Assembly (NCBI RefSeq): GCF_021018895.1
Contig: NC_079381.1
Location: forward strand, 15,706,501-15,770,500
Length of the DNA stretch: 64,000 bases
Direction of reading: 5' to 3'
Source of the DNA: Seriola aureovittata
Lineage: Eukaryota > Chordata > Actinopteri > Carangiformes > Carangidae
Below the pieces are notes generated by a model. That model saw only the letters and a list, made by a program, of their open reading frames with translations, was not told the origin of the DNA and ran no database searches. Made by a program: the position numbers and the translations under genes. Shown here piece by piece: positions 1 to 14,185 of the stretch (position 1 is the first letter of the stretch; each line of letters begins with the position of its first letter).

Positions 1-105
1 CCTGAAACTGAAGGAGCTAAATGGAATTCAGCCTCATCATTAACTTTATCATTTACACATGTGCTTTTCTCTCTGGTCTTCTGTGGGAAAAAAAAGGCTC
101 CTACA
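1..105 (+). repeat. copy of a small TTTACACCTGTGCTTTTCC-type dispersed repeat (truncated at the window edge)
   Basis: The string from CCTGAAACTG through CATTTACACATGTGCTTTTC to a G-A-rich AAAAAAAAGGC end aligns by eye with 31982-32075, which runs from CCTGAAACTGAGG through ATTTACACCTGTGCTTTTCC to ATGAAAAAAGGCC. A third full copy is at 58426-58591. The element may begin outside the window. Confidence 0.6.
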
Positions 106-2629
106 ATGACCCTTCTCAAAACCACACACAGATACCACAGGCTGAGATGATAGCCAGAGAGAAGCATATCCTCTTTGATCTGAAAAAAAAGAAATCGTTT
201 GACCTTGCGTGTAACTCGCCATGAGAGTCTTTTCTTTCCTTTGTTGCTGCTATCACTCTCTGACACCAGACAAAGTTGTATCATCTCAAAGTATGTATTG
301 TCATATCACCCTACGCCAACACTCTTCCAGTCCTCTTGGGGATGAAATGACCACACTGCCTTCCTCACTCATAACAAATGAATCTTGCTGTTGTTGGAGA
401 AACAGATCTAAGCCTTGCAGCAGAAAGTACTCCAAACATCTTTTAGAAGGGCTCTGGAAAGTGGACAGAGCTGGTTATCACTGTAGACAGAGAGAGACAG
501 TCAATGGAAATATTCAAGGTCATCTCCTTGGCATTAAACAGCAGAAACTACTTCTGCAAGAAATATTTATGGGGGAACTCTAAAGCTCTGAAGTCCCTCA
601 CAGGAATGAATGGAGGGAATACAGGATGGGGTTTTGCAAAGACATCACTGCAGTGTCTTTGTGGAAGCATGCCAATTATAGGGGGTAAAGTTGAGGTAGG
701 CAGCTGCAGAGGTGTTGTTACAGAAGAGGGACCGAGGATGAGGTGAAGACACAGAGGGATAGCGAGTCCAGCTGCAGATGGTGATGGGGCCTCTATAAAC
801 TATCACTGAACTGTAAAACAGTTCGTGGAAAATGGGTGTGGCTTTAAGAAGGCCTAGCGACATGGCTAAAAATCTTAAGCTGTGTAGTTGTAAAATTAGA
901 GGCCAGTATATTGTCACTTATCTTGATCAAAGACTGAAAACAAAAAGTACTACACTGAGGGTTAACTGGCAGACAGAGGGATAAAACATTGAGGAAAAAG
1001 GCATTTATGGACATGAAAGGCGAAAAAAAGGCAAAGCAAAGAGACAACAAATCAAAGACTAAAAATGCTTTAGTCTCTGTGAGATGATTTTTACAAAGTG
1101 ACTTTCATTCTTGCCATCTCTGTGGTTGGCAGAAGAATGGATCTGTGCAGTCTGCCTTTCTCTCCTCTGATTACCACTCTAATTGGTCTGTTTGGGAGAC
1201 ACTCATCCCATAATAGCCTGCCTGTGGTCTAAGAGAGAGTCTCCTAGAGCTGTTACCATGGCAGCACAGAGTACATGTGACACATTGGACAGGTTTCAGG
1301 GAGGAAGCTAGAGAGGTCGAGGTGAGGTTTGTGTGTAAGCTGAACTACGCCATGTCTGAGGTTTGTCCTTTCAGAGAAAAGAAAGCATAAAGTGAACAAT
1401 GAGCCTTTGTCAAATCATGAATCACAATGTGTAAATTGTTGGTATTAATATGTGAAGATCATGTTCATGACAAACCTAATTCAGTAAAAATTAACAGTAA
1501 AAAGTCTACATCCACGTGGTTAGGACCTAGCCATGTCAGAAACCTTTTACTCATGACTTTCTGTCCATAAATGGTACTGTACACCCCTTTTCACATACTG
1601 TTGATTATGCAGACACCCTGCTCTATATGCAAACTCACTACCTAAAAAATAGCAACTTGATGAAAAAAATATATGCTGCAATATACATGTTCTACCTGCC
1701 ATACCACCTCTTTCCATCCAGTGACTCCACTTGGAGCACACTTCCTACCACAACTGTGCAACAGCCTTGACTTATATTTAAACAATCAGCATTTGTGCCA
1801 ACAGTCTGAAACAAACTTGTTGCTGGTCCGGATTCATTTAACAAGCCTTTATGTGATCCAAACTGCCTCTCAAGCATAACATACCCATGACCAGAACTGC
1901 ACAAACCCAAAATCAGTATCAGTCTGGGGTTTGTGTTTAAAGCTGTACTTGATACTTATTCTTCTGCAAAACACATTTCCTGCAACATTTTACAATAAAA
2001 GTGTATCCGCTTGTTCTTTTTTTTAATTAGTGTGATGTATCGCCTCATAATATACCCCAGATTACTGTCAGATATAGTTAATGGAGCTGGATAAATCATA
2101 AGGACCAATAAACTATAATAAATAGTTCAATTATCAATTGTAATTAATGTTCAGATATGAAACCACGAGCTGAATATGAGATCTGAATCAATACCTGATG
2201 GATTTTCATCAAATTATTCTAAATAAAAATAAGTTCTTCCTTTAGTCATAGATCCTTATTCCATACTCAAGGTTCTGCACTACTGTTCCCATGAGTCTTG
2301 CCTTAGCTAAGAAAGTCTGCACTCAGTGTGGTAATCCAGCCATAATTACAGAGTGCCACGGCTAGTTGTCAAGGAAACCATAGAGAAACTCTCTAGGAAT
2401 GTATTTTCCTCTTGCACTGCATGTCTCTTTCAGTTAGAGCAGAGCTGTTTCCTTCTTTCTTCTTTTGTCTGATTCTCTTGTAAAACTTCATTTTTATTCT
2501 CCATGATTCTGTTTCCCTCAGCTCTTAACCCTGCTGTCAGTAGCAATATTAATGGGGCAGTATCATCTAATGTGGTCCTAGAAAATAATGAGAGAAAACA
2601 GACAAAAAATGAATAATGATTAACCATGA
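106..2629. other. intergenic DNA, no gene recognised
   Basis: AT-rich, low in CpG. The open frames here (for example 221-583 and 504-746) show no family motif, no matching splice signals and overlap one another in several frames, so I treat them as chance. No tRNA-like or structured RNA was seen. Confidence 0.6.
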
Positions 2630-3525
2630 TAAAGATAAAATTTATTTATGAAGGACCTTTCGAAAACAATGTTTAAAAGGTGCTTTAGAGGGTAAAAACA
2701 ACAAACATGAACAAATCATGGAGTGTTTCTCATAAAAACAAAGAGAACAATAGTAGAACAATAGCACCATCAATAAAAAAAAAAAGAATAGTAATAAACC
2801 AGGACAATAAAAAACTAAATCAATAAAAGAAATGGTGTGGTCTAACAGGAAGGCTAGACTATACAGTGCATTTTATGAAGAGGCTTAAATGAAGAGATAG
2901 ACTTAGACATCCAGTTTTTGTTTTTCTGGTGCGTGACAGCTGCATTTTGGATTAATTGTGGAGAGGAAAGAAGACCAGGCATGATGATGAAACAAAAGCA
3001 TGAATGACTATTTCAAGGTTTTTGGCAGATATTTAATTAATTTTGTAATCAATTAATTCTAAAAGAAATTGGTTCATTTTTGTGAGATAACTGATTAACT
3101 GAATCATTTTAATTAATTTTAAATCAACTAATTAGCTAGAATCTGCCTAAGTTGAAAAAAGCATGACTGTATGACAGATTTGATAAGGCTGCTACTGTCA
3201 ATTAAAAGACAGGGGTAATAAAATGGGCGTATAAAGGTTTGTTTGTGACTTGAGTCATTGCAACAGTGTTTTTCTTGTTGAGCTGAAGTCAATTTTGAGT
3301 CTTGCATTTATGACTGTCCTCAAGATGTTTTATAAGTGAAAAAATGTTATTGAAATTATTGGGGTCACGGCCAAGATAAGCCTGGCTATAGTCTGAAAAA
3401 AACGGTACTCAGGGACCCATGAAGAACCCCACAATGCAGCCTTGAGGTGGACGATTTGGACTCTCTGTAACGTATGACTTAAACCATTCAAGGGCTGTGC
3501 AATGAGATCATGGTGTAAGGAAGAA
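2630..3525 (+). mobile_element. degraded teleost interspersed repeat
   Basis: Opens with TTTATTTATGAAGGACCTTTCGAAAAC...AAAGGTGCTTTAGAG, the common fish 'tttatatagcacctttc...aaagtgctttac' start. It continues with GACAGCTGCATTTTGGATTAA, AAAGCATGAATGACTATTTC, GTTGAAAAAAGCATGACTG, TTGTTGAGCTGAAG and ACCATTCAAGGGCTGTG in an order I recognise from a very abundant teleost repeat. It is old and interrupted by an ATTAATT-rich patch at 3025-3135. Its class is uncertain (non-coding part of a retroelement is my guess). Confidence 0.55.
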
Positions 3526-4055
3526 TATTACTTTATATTTTCATATTTCTAGAGCTTGTAATTTGAAAATTTGGACTGCAAGATTTGAAGTGGCTACACA
3601 CACTGGAGGTCCATTGCAGCCTTTGGCTTTAAAATATGTTGAATTAAACTGAAATGTGGCTTAAAAATGTTCCAACCATAAGCATTAATTTCTCTCTCAG
3701 TGAGTACAATCTAATTTAATAGTTACCTGATGTATCTAATGTAAGTAGACACATAATTTTTAAGAAACTTCTTCAGAGTTGCTTCTATCCACAGCCTGAC
3801 ACTGTTTTCATTTTAGCAATATCCAATAAATAGAATGAATGTAACATATTTTATGAGATTTTTTTGTTGACAAAGACCCTACAGATAATATATCAACAAC
3901 CCTCATTGTAGAAAGGTCATGTATTGACTTTATCAGTAGAATAGATGGAAAAGCAATCACAGAGGGCAGATCTGGCATATGATCATAACCAGCATTGTGC
4001 CTCACGCTTGTGTATTTATCTTTGAGCGTGTGTATTTAAGTGTGTGCATGTGTGT

Positions 4056-4061
<6 letters not shown>

Positions 4062-4103
<42 letters not shown>
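4062..4103. repeat. (GT)n microsatellite
   Basis: 21 uninterrupted GT units inside a longer imperfect tract from about 4027. Confidence 0.95.
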
Positions 4104-4108
<5 letters not shown>

Positions 4109-5360
4109 CGTGTCAGGGATATGACACAACCTTGCAGGGCTTTTGAATGTCACTTCACAACTCAACAGTTATTAACATTCCCAGCAGCCTGCTCTGTGTC
4201 ACAGACACTGGGCTGAAAAATTAAAAAGGGGAGGGATGAGTAATGTCACAATATGTTTTACTCCAAAAATGGAGTGAAAGACTGTTCTGATAAATGTTTG
4301 TTAGTTTGATAATGGTTAAATTGTCACCATTGTAAATGCGTTTACTTAAGTATATTACAACTAGTATATGTCCTCCACAAATGAAACAGCGAGCTGTTTA
4401 CTTATCTTACTTACTAACTATATCACCTTGATTTGAATTGTAGCCTTTCAATCAATCCTTTTGAAAATGTCACCATGCAATAAGTAGTTACATAATTTCC
4501 CTAACTCTCTGCATAATCTGTCAGTCATTTGTCTAATTTATTCTACTTGACTGATAATAAAAATGTGGAGGTCCCTGATCAATTCAGTGTTATAAAGAGA
4601 TTAGTCATTTTCAGATTGTCAAAATACAAAGCAGTGATGCTTCATTCTCAAAGGTCTTACCAAAATGTGATCAATTCTGTCTATGATATGTCACGACACA
4701 TGAAAAATCAACAGGTGAAAGTAAGTCTACGTTAGTAAGTAGCGCTGAAGAATAATCGATCAATCGCTCAGGCAAGTTTTTTGATAACTGCTTAAGAGTT
4801 TTGCTTTCAGCTTCTCAAGTGATGCTTTGCTTTGGGGTTGTGGACTCTTGGTGGACTACAACAATTCATCTGAATATATCATCAAGGTCATTATCACCAT
4901 TTTCTGACAATGTAAAGGCAAATCATTTATTAATAGAGAAAATATCTGTAACAATGATATTGTGCTAATTTTCATCATCAGTGGTCTATGTCTAAACTCA
5001 AATAACCCTCTGTATCTCACAGAATAGTACTCAGTTTGGACCGGCGTTGACAGACAGTTAGAAGTTTAAGTTCAAACTGTTTCATGACTTGCAAACTGAA
5101 CAAAAATACAGATGATACAAGGAAAAAAAAGAGAGAACATTTGCAAATGATAGAGAAGACGGTTATCACATTTCACACCAAATATGCAAACATGGGGTAA
5201 AGCTGGCAACAGTTTTGCCCCACAGAGCCGGTGCATCTGTGTTCATGTTTAATCCATGTGACATCACTGACATCACCCTGCACATATGGTGTGATCTTCG
5301 CTGCAGTTTAACCCAGAGCCATGCGTGCTGTCAAATGTGTCCAACCTGTAGACAGACCCC

Positions 5361-5395
5361 CACTCTCTCTCTCTCTTTCTCTCTCTCTCTCTGCC
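5361..5395. repeat. (CT)n-rich tract
   Basis: Nearly pure CT dinucleotides with a single TTT interruption. A second, less regular pyrimidine belt follows at 5870-5990. Confidence 0.85.
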
Positions 5396-8234
5396 ATATT
5401 CCTCCTACGTCCACATCTTTTGAGGCTCCTCTCAGTCTGCACATTCCAGCCACAGCAGCTCAATGACCCGAGCCAGGAATGAGGCTTGGAACTGGGCTCT
5501 GGCTGAAACTGTGGCTGGGTCTTGGGCTTTAAATCACTGAAAGCTGGCTGGTCAAGATCCCCCTGCCTAGCTCCTCCTTAGTAAAGCAAAGCCTTGAGCT
5601 GGCAGCCTCTGTTATTGTCTCTCCTTTCAGCCGCTCCCTTTTTCTTTTTAACCATGCTACGAGGCAGAGGCTGACACCCCCCCCTCCTTGTTTGCCGATG
5701 TACCCCCCCTCTGGTTCCTACCTTGAGTGCAGCCTCTTGCTGGCCAGGTCCTGGTCCACGCCGTTAGCAGCCGACTGAGCCATAGCACCGCTGCTTATCT
5801 CGCCTGCCTCCTAGCTCGCTTCCTCCCGCTGTGAGGGCCCCCTCACAATTATTTCCTCCAGAGGCTGCTACCGTTTTCTCCTTTCTTGAGCCGCTCAAGT
5901 TGTCTGTCCCTCCCTCCCCCTCTCTCCCTGTCTCTCTCGCTCTTTACCACTCTCTCTTTCTCTCCCTCTCTTCACCCCTTTTCCTCATTCACCACACAGC
6001 AATGGCAGCTGCTGAGGAAGTGAGGTATTGTGCAAATAAACCATAAAAAACACTCAGCCCCTCCCCCCGTAGTCGCGTCACGGGCTAGGGAGTTGCTTAT
6101 GTGTGAGAGCACTGACTGCTGCTGCTGCTGCTGGTGAGCAAGGGGAAACTGTGTCTGTCATATTTTTCAACACATTTTATACATAAACATACTAAAAAAA
6201 AGAAAATCAGGGTTTTATTGTTGATGACACATTTCTCTCCCCTCTCTTAATTTTCGTAAGTTTTTGTCTCATCTTTAAAGATTTTAAAAAGAAGCTGTGT
6301 TTCAATGTCCTTCACCTGTACCCCGCAGTGATGTCACAGAGTGCCAGCATAGACCTGTGCAACACTGCTGCAAGATAAAACCCCTGGAGCTCAGCAACAA
6401 GACAAGCAACAAGATTTTCAGGGGGTGTTAATTGCTCTATAAGGGGTATTATTTACAGAAATTTATTCAACGTGTCAAATGCTATTAACACATTTAAATA
6501 CTCCCAACTTCCCCGTTCCTCGCCAGTGTCTCACATATGCTACATGATGTGTTTGCTTTTACTTAATGCTAATGTTTGATGCTTAATGATTCAATATGGT
6601 AACCCCACATCAGGCTATAGCCAGGCTGAGTCCAAGTATTTGGATTTTCCATACTGCACTGTACAGACTGACACTAAATAATGTTTTAATGTCTTCTCCA
6701 TGGTGTAATACTGAATCCTTTACTTTTTAATTTAATTATAGCTTAAACATAGTCAAATCTAAATCTAAAAAAAATGCTGGAATCAGAATAACATCAGCCC
6801 AGGCTTCTGAAACCCACAGGTTCGCAGTAAAAAAACACAGAGCACATGACTTCATTGTCCTCACTGCCAACAGTCACGACTTGCTCACTAGAAGGTTGAA
6901 AACCTGCCTTAAAATCTTATTTTCTATGACATTAAATTTTCATGACAAAAACGAGCAGGAATCAAAGTTAAAGTCTGGGAATCATTTCTGAAGAGCTCAC
7001 TTCAAACCAATGAGAAGAACAAGGACAAAAATACATAACTGTGAATCTGTCATGTGATAAACTGTTTTAATCTTGGCATATAATTTTGTGATCATGTCAG
7101 AATCCATCAGCCATAATAATACGCTGATTGAGAATTGGGCCTTTAAAACAGGATGTAAATGTGTTGACAGTACTGTTAATCCTACTGAGAACCAACCAAC
7201 CACCCAGCCCCCCAACCGCCCAACCCCAGCCACTGAGTGTCAGCAAGCCGCTCCCAGCTCGCTCACACATATCAGCTGTACTGTACAGCTTACTACCTGC
7301 GGGTCAGTTATATAACAAGGCAAAGAGAAACAAGGCTCCTCACAAGGCCCCTCCTTCATGTTAGACAGGAGGGAAAAGTGCCTCGGGGCTTCTCTGCTTA
7401 CCCTGCTGCCACTGCGACCTGGACCAGGATAAGCAGCTGAAAATGCATGGATAGATGACATTACTGAATTTACCAGGTCTAAAATATGAGTGAATATTGA
7501 TTGCACTCAACAGGTGGTGAGAAAAAGGAGTCCAAGTGATACTACTCTAGATGTGTTAGTTACAGTATATCAAGGTAATTTGTACCTACTGCATATGCTA
7601 ATGAAAATTTTGTACTGTTGATGTATTGTCACTACTGTCATCAGTCACGTTTGTCCCAAACCGCAAGCACAGCAACTTTCCACTTGCCTCATAATCCTGA
7701 ATTCTGTATCTTGTCATTCAGATCTGGCAGCTACCTTCCCAGGTCAGTGACAAGCTTCTCGACAGCTGTTGATGGTGCTAGGTACATCGTCACTGATGCC
7801 AAGCCTTGGCAATAACCTTTCCCTAAGAAATACTAAAGGAATTATTTCATTTCTGGTGTTTCACTTTATCTAGAGGCCATTTCATACAAGGTGCTGTAGT
7901 TATTATGCAAGGCAGTCCACCCTGATGCCCCTTCACCCCAACACCTGCTGACGCCCTGTGCAATTACAACACACTTCTGTTGTCATAGTGAAAGCTGTGC
8001 CAGAAAACTATGCACTCTACAATTTTCTGGATCTATATGCTGCCCAGCGTGTTGTGTTTGCGAAACACATTGGAATACCTTAAGCATATTTTCTAGGTTT
8101 ATATTAATGTAACAAATATGCTGCATTCAGGTCCATCCCTCTGTCACACTGGTAATGCTCGTGCCGCCATTGTAAGAAATGGGGTAGCTTTTCTGTTGTT
8201 ATGCCAGACTGTAAGTTCCTCATAGTTCTGAGAC

Positions 8235-8258
8235 GTGGTGGTGGTGGTGGTGGTGGTG
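8235..8258. repeat. (GTG)8 trinucleotide repeat
   Basis: Eight GTG units; no coding context. Confidence 0.9.
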
Positions 8259-8473
8259 TTCCCCAGGCAGACATGCAGCCTCTTTCCTGGGGCTCTGGCT
8301 ACCTATCCTGAACAACTGCTACCTAGAATTAATAAATTAAAACATATAAAGCTTTGCCAGATGTAGTGGTAATATGAGACGTTTTCTAATCAATATCTTA
8401 AAATAGTCAAATCATAGATTATTTTTTAATGTTTTCTTATGTTCCACTGAGGAGGTTATGTTTTCACCCGTGA

Positions 8474-8712
8474 CTGTTTGTTTGTTTGTTTGTTTGTTTG
8501 TTTGTTTGTTTGTTTGTTTGTCAGCAGGATTATACAAAAAGTACTGAACTGATCTGCACTGAACTTGGTGGAGGGAGGGATCATGGTGCAGGGAACAACC
8601 CATTAAACTGTGGTGCGGATCCAGATGATTTACTATGAATTAGATTTTTTTTTTCTCTTAAGTCTGGTGTATGTTTGACATTTGCCTTGGCGGAGGTCCT
8701 CGTCTACAGTTA
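8474..8712 (+). mobile_element. teleost SINE/MITE-like repeat with (TGTT)n head
   Basis: Begins with a (TGTT)n run at 8475-8521, followed by CAGCAGGATTATACAAAAAG, GAACTTGGTGGAGGGAGGG, AACCCATTAAACTGTGGTGC and GGATCCAGATGA, and ends near TTTGCCTTGGCGGAGGT. I recognise this order from a widespread fish repeat that ends 'gccttggcggaggtatgcgctct'. The middle of the usual element appears deleted. Confidence 0.65.
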
Positions 8713-11700
8713 TTTATGAATTTAGGTAACAAAAAAGTATGCCTTAAATCTTAATATATGAAACCTGTTTCATATCAGTGAGCTTCCGGGATGATTTAGT
8801 TTCAATTCACATGAGCAAGTGGTCTCTGCAGTACCTGAGGTTCACCATAAGATGGCAGCAATGTACTAATGAATGACAAAGCTAAAGGAGCTGAATCTGT
8901 TTCCCCATGATGGAACATGACAGAGACACCGCAACACATTAAAGAAACTACAGGACCCCCTGTAGCTCCTTTCATGTACTCCTGACACAATAATGTGATG
9001 TGAACCACCACCACCTGCAGTTCAATCACGAAGCAAAAACATTACCTTTACAATTCCTATAATCTTATGTTTTTCTTGAGCCTCATTTTCTAAATAAAAT
9101 AATGCCCTTTTAAATAACATATAAAAACAAAATTAAACTAAGCTTGTTTTTCTGCTGTTTTATGCTGCATAATTTTGGAAAGATTCCAGCTCCAAAATGA
9201 CTGAAGTCTATTTGCAATTGTTTGTAATTGCAAGTGTGTTCATAGCTCTACTGGAACAATCTGTCTAAAGACACAATGCCTACACAGATATTATAATCTT
9301 TTATATTCTTAAATCTAACTCTGATTGTAAGTGTTTTTCTAATTATCTTTGGTTTTTCATTATTTACTTTATTATTTATTCTCATTGTGTTTTGTGTTAT
9401 TAAATTACAGCTAACTCTCTGAAAATATTTCCTTTCTTGAATTCTTATGAGTGGACACATTTCAGTATTTTGTATCTCTTTTTTTCATTACTGCTCTGCA
9501 TCATTTGTCTGTTACTGTGAACTGTTCATAATTGATTGCACGTCACATGTACATTGACCAGTGCTGGTGCACGTAAACGTGAATACACACACAGTGATAA
9601 GCAAGTGATTATTTTCCATTGCAAACTAATTCTGTCTGTAATTAAGTTGTGTGTCTGTGACCACGTTTGCATGTAATATGCAGATTTTATTGGATGAAAT
9701 CATATTCTCTGCTACCTACTGAGATACAGCACACATATAGTAGCTGTACAGTTATATACCACAAGCTGTTTTGGTGTGATGCTGACAATCCTGTTGTGTT
9801 GGTTGCAGAGTATTGGGTTTTATGGCTTTTCAGTGCTCCTTAATTCTCCTCTTCTAGGGCATTAATATGCTGATAGCAACATGACAATGTATATAATGAG
9901 ATTCAGACATGTGAAAACACCATTATTGTATAAAGCCACACATCCACACACTTCCAACCCCCTTCGTCCACCACAACAAGAAATCAAGTGTTCCTTAATA
10001 AGCAGAGGGTACGAAGGAATAAATATTAAATATGATAAGCTGATAAGCTAAAAGGGTCATCGCCTGTCAGTGAATGCAGGTCTTTCTGTGAATTTGTTAT
10101 AATTTGATGCAAGAAAAATCATGAAAGAAAATAGCTGGTGTTCTTTCACAAACTTCATTCACTGTCCTTGATTACTATTACTATAGTACTATAGTACTAC
10201 TCTTCACTAGTCCGCACATTCAGGCCACTGCAGCTATTTGCTATTATTGATTATCTGCTTTATTCTCTTCCAAGCATCATTTCAGTGCAATAACTTATTA
10301 CATTTAGAAACATTGATGATATAGTATTATACTATTTACAGTAACATATTTGTGTGTATGTACTGTATATTAACTTAATTAATGTCAATCCAATGTTACA
10401 TCAGATTTCCTTATTATTCACAATGACAAATATTTCAGAAGAAAACATTCCTAGAGGTCAAAGGACCAGCCACTAATCTTCAGAATATGTTTATATTGTA
10501 TTTGTTTTTGTCTGATATTGTATCATTGCATTGGGAACCACTCATTTTAATGAAATGCCATTTGTACACTCAGAATAATAAGCACAGGCGAGCAGCTACT
10601 TTATACTCTTAAATTCAGTTTTTTTCTTTTTCTTTTTCTTTTTCTTTTTCTTTTTTTTTCACAAAACCCCTGTTTTCCCCTGGCCTCACTTGCTTTATAT
10701 TTTGTTGTGGTTTTTGCCATAATCCTCTAGCCGTGTATCAGTTGGATCGTCTGTAAAGGCAGCAAGAGCAACAGCTCATTACAGAAAACAAGGAACAACA
10801 AAAGCAAAATGAGATCGAGGTAAGCTGATTTCAGATTTAAACTGAGCAACTCAATTTTTTTTCTCTCTTTTATGAGACAGCCCATTTTACAAAAACAAAA
10901 CCATCTGCCTTCATATATTAGTTTGTGCTTTTCCATCGCCATTCATGAAAGCAAAAATACATGAGGGATTAAGTTCATCATTGACAGTGAATCACAGTGG
11001 TCACATCTATTTGGTCCAAAGAAAACAAGTCGTATAATGTAAAGCAACATCAAAATAAAGGAAGGGGAGTCCATGGCTGTTTCTTTGTGTCTGTTGTCCT
11101 GCCCAATATGAGTGCTGGGCTTGGGTGACCTTGCATCTACCAGCCACTCACTCACACAGGAACATATGTATTTTGCATTATCCTCTTGAGCCAATCATGA
11201 ATTCAGCATAAAATTTAAATTGAAATGAAATACTCCGGGATTTTAGACACTTGGTTGTGCGTCTGTGGCAGCATTTGTGTGATTTGATATCACTAGATTC
11301 CTTTAGATGGTCTTTTCAGATATTGTATCAGCATCTAGGGATTAGTTTGTGCCAGAACGCTTCTATATAGCTGACGGCTTTTATTTCATCACCAGTGAAA
11401 AAGATATTAGAGGTAGATTTAACAAGAAGCAGGTTGTACCAATTAGATGAAAATACAATCACAGGGTAACGATACCAGGCAGATAGAGAGAATCTTCCAA
11501 CAATCTAGTCCTTCTTCTTCTGCTTATTAGTGGTCAGAAAGACTGAAACAAATCAGAGCTCCAGTTCCCTGTTTCGAAGGCATAAGTTGCACAAACTGTG
11601 TATTATCAGCATCATATGGGAGTTCATGCTTTCACTTATGTGTGTTTTCTGTTGTGCTATGTTACACTAATATTCTTCGATAAAATTGTTGCTTACACAT

Positions 11701-13929
11701 TATTGTAAACCTGCAAACGTAGCTATTCAGCTGCAGATGACAATACTGCCTCTGCGGTTCCTGGAAAGCACAACAATAGTACTGATGGTGTTTGTTTAAC
11801 TTTATGGTATTATGTCTGCATGTACAGTATATCACTTGCAAAAGATTTGGCATATCAAGAAAAACAATTGTAGTACGGTACAAACAGGAACACTACATGC
11901 AGGTAATACAAGTGTTCGTACAGGTTTAACATGGAGGAAATATATAGGGGACAAATGAGACTGATAACAGTATAACTCTATGTCATTCACAAAAGTAACA
12001 GATGAGGTGATTGAGACAAGTTAGAAAAGGAATTTGCAATTTTTAACACAACTAAGATATGAATTGCACACTGCAGCTAAATATCAGAAAGCCCCCTGTT
12101 TCATAGATATGAGATCAACAGACACCAGGTCTTCCAGACAGACGATGGGTTAAACAGAAAGAGATCAAAGATGAAAACTGATTGTAAACGAGGAGTAAAA
12201 CATTTAGGGTCGCATGTTTGTTAAAGCGACATCTACATGATTTGTCTCTTCCCCTCAAGACCAGAATCCAATATAACTTAAAGGTACCCACTGACATTAG
12301 GTGTAAAGGAGGCCTCTCAAAAATGTACAGACTGCTAAATATGTAAAGCTTGGGCTTATCATATGGTATATACATAGACTAAGCCTGTTTAAAACACTTG
12401 ACCTCTTATGGGAGGCGGTTCGAAGATTACCTTCAATCTGTGCCCTCTCTGGTTTAATCAGTGGGATTTACATTTTTCTAGATGTGCATATTAACCATCT
12501 AACTTTAAACTGATTTCCCTATCTTATTTTTTTTTTTTTTCATTTTTAAAATTTAAAATTTTTAAAATTTTAAAAATAAATAATAACATTTTATTTTATT
12601 TCAAAACCTACCGGTAGTCAACTTCTAGTGAATTCGGCGGGATTAAAGAAAGTAGCAGATATGCTGTATATATACTGAGAGCTGGGGTTCATGTATGCTT
12701 TATCATTTTTGTGGTCAAAACATACAGATATGCAACAGATGTGCATAAACATAGGTGCAAGATTACCAGGTGAACACCTGATGAATCCATTACAGTACTG
12801 TCTTTTCTATTGGAAACACAATTACCTATCAAACATCTGGGCTTTCTAATTTCTGAGAGCAGGACAACAGGCATGCATTACACTATATCAAAACCTGCCT
12901 ATTTTCTGTGCTTTTTTGGTACTAATGATAAAGCAATCTCTCAACAAAACTGAGTGATGACAGGGGGCTGGGAAGGAGAAAACAATTTGCGTAATGGAAA
13001 AATCAGACCTAATCTTCTCCCGAACTCAACCTAGGGGCTGCGAGAGAAGATGAAGGGAGGGAGGGAAGGGGAACAGCGATGGATGAGCCTCTAAATCTGA
13101 GAGTCCAATGAGAGCTGATGTGTCTTAGCCCTAACCTTAAACCTCTTTGAATGCCTGTTTTCTTGCAGCAATCCCCAGGACAATGGCCTCCAACAATCTC
13201 CTTAGTATAGAGGCACAGTTTGCCTCTGTTTCCCATAATGTTATGCAGACAATGACGTTCCTGTCATTTCAAGCAAATCGTCGAACTATCTGCTTTATCT
13301 TTACATTGAGCTTCATATACTGTGTGCATGAATTAAAGTAAATTCAGATTGGATTATAGTCGACATATGTCATATACCATACACCATACACCATACAAAT
13401 ATCATTCTTTCTTTATTTTACTCTAAATTACACATTGCTGTGCTGTCTATAGAGATACGGTATATTTTTACTATATTGTTACCTAAACATGTAAGCTATG
13501 GGTAGATTTTCTCCTAACAACCAAGGGGTGGCAGTGTTGTTTACTCCTCTCTGGCATGAGTTGACTCAGGATGGACAGTTACAAATATGTATAAAGGATA
13601 AGCATAATGTGAACAAACAGCTTGCAGACAGTAGTGAAATGTTGCATTAATGTAAGTCTAAAACAATACTCACATTACCATATATACACCGAAGCCAATA
13701 CAACTGTTCCTCCTGTCCTTACTGGCCTTAAAAACATCCCCTTCCATTGTGATTCAAATTTTAGTGATGAAAGACAAAATTCACAGTCTCTGTTCTTTGC
13801 AGAAACACATCGTAAATTTCAACTGAAAGTAATGAGGATTCTGCAGTTCATCTGTCAGATAAAGTGGGTATGCTATGGGATGGAGTCTTTTTACTATCAA
13901 ATTTCCTCTTTTCCTCAGACAGTGGAGGG
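8713..13929. other. intergenic AT-rich DNA, no gene recognised
   Basis: Holds a TTTTC-type tract (10618-10660), an AT-only inverted tract (about 12528-12600), and small imperfect repeats such as CTATAGTACTATAGTACTA (near 10183) and CATACACCATACACCATAC (near 13375). Open frames up to 103 aa (13622-13933) lack motifs and are taken as chance. Confidence 0.5.
10618..10660. repeat. (TTTTTC)n tract
   Basis: Repeated T5-6C units giving a pure pyrimidine strand of about 43 bases. Confidence 0.9.
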
Positions 13930-13934
13930 CTAGC

Positions 13935-14185
13935 GACACAGACATTCACATTATATGCTGAAGTGGTCCAAATCTGATGCCTCCAAGTGACTCTGATTTT
14001 TTTAAGAAAGTGTGAACAAATGTGATTTTTTTTCATATCAGATCTGGGTCCTACATCTGATTCATATCACATCAGATCAGATCGGAATTCATGTGTTTTG
14101 TTTTTTTTTTTTAAATGTCTCACTTCCCTGTCATCAATATTCAGTATAATGGAGCATTAAGGCCTGTAATGTGAACATGGCCAAA
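13935..14185. mobile_element. probable DNA-transposon-derived repeat
   Basis: Contains TTCACATTATATGCTGAAGTGG, TCTGATTTTTTTAAGAAAGTG, GTGAACAAATGTGATTTTTTTTCATATCAGATCTGGG, CATCAGATCAGATCGG and AATGTGAACATGGCC. Repeated 'cagatctgattt' and 'gtgtgaac' words on both strands recall a common teleost non-autonomous DNA element. Boundaries are approximate and the target duplication was not found. Confidence 0.45.

Larger units (their letters stand above)
3526..8234. other. intergenic DNA with simple repeats, no gene recognised
   Basis: Contains the GT array at 4062-4103, a CT-rich tract at 5361-5395, a pyrimidine-rich belt at 5870-5990 and a short CTG run near 6116-6133. 5480-5990 is the most C+G-rich part and has a run of small TC-rich open frames without motifs. 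Nothing looks like an exon. Confidence 0.5.
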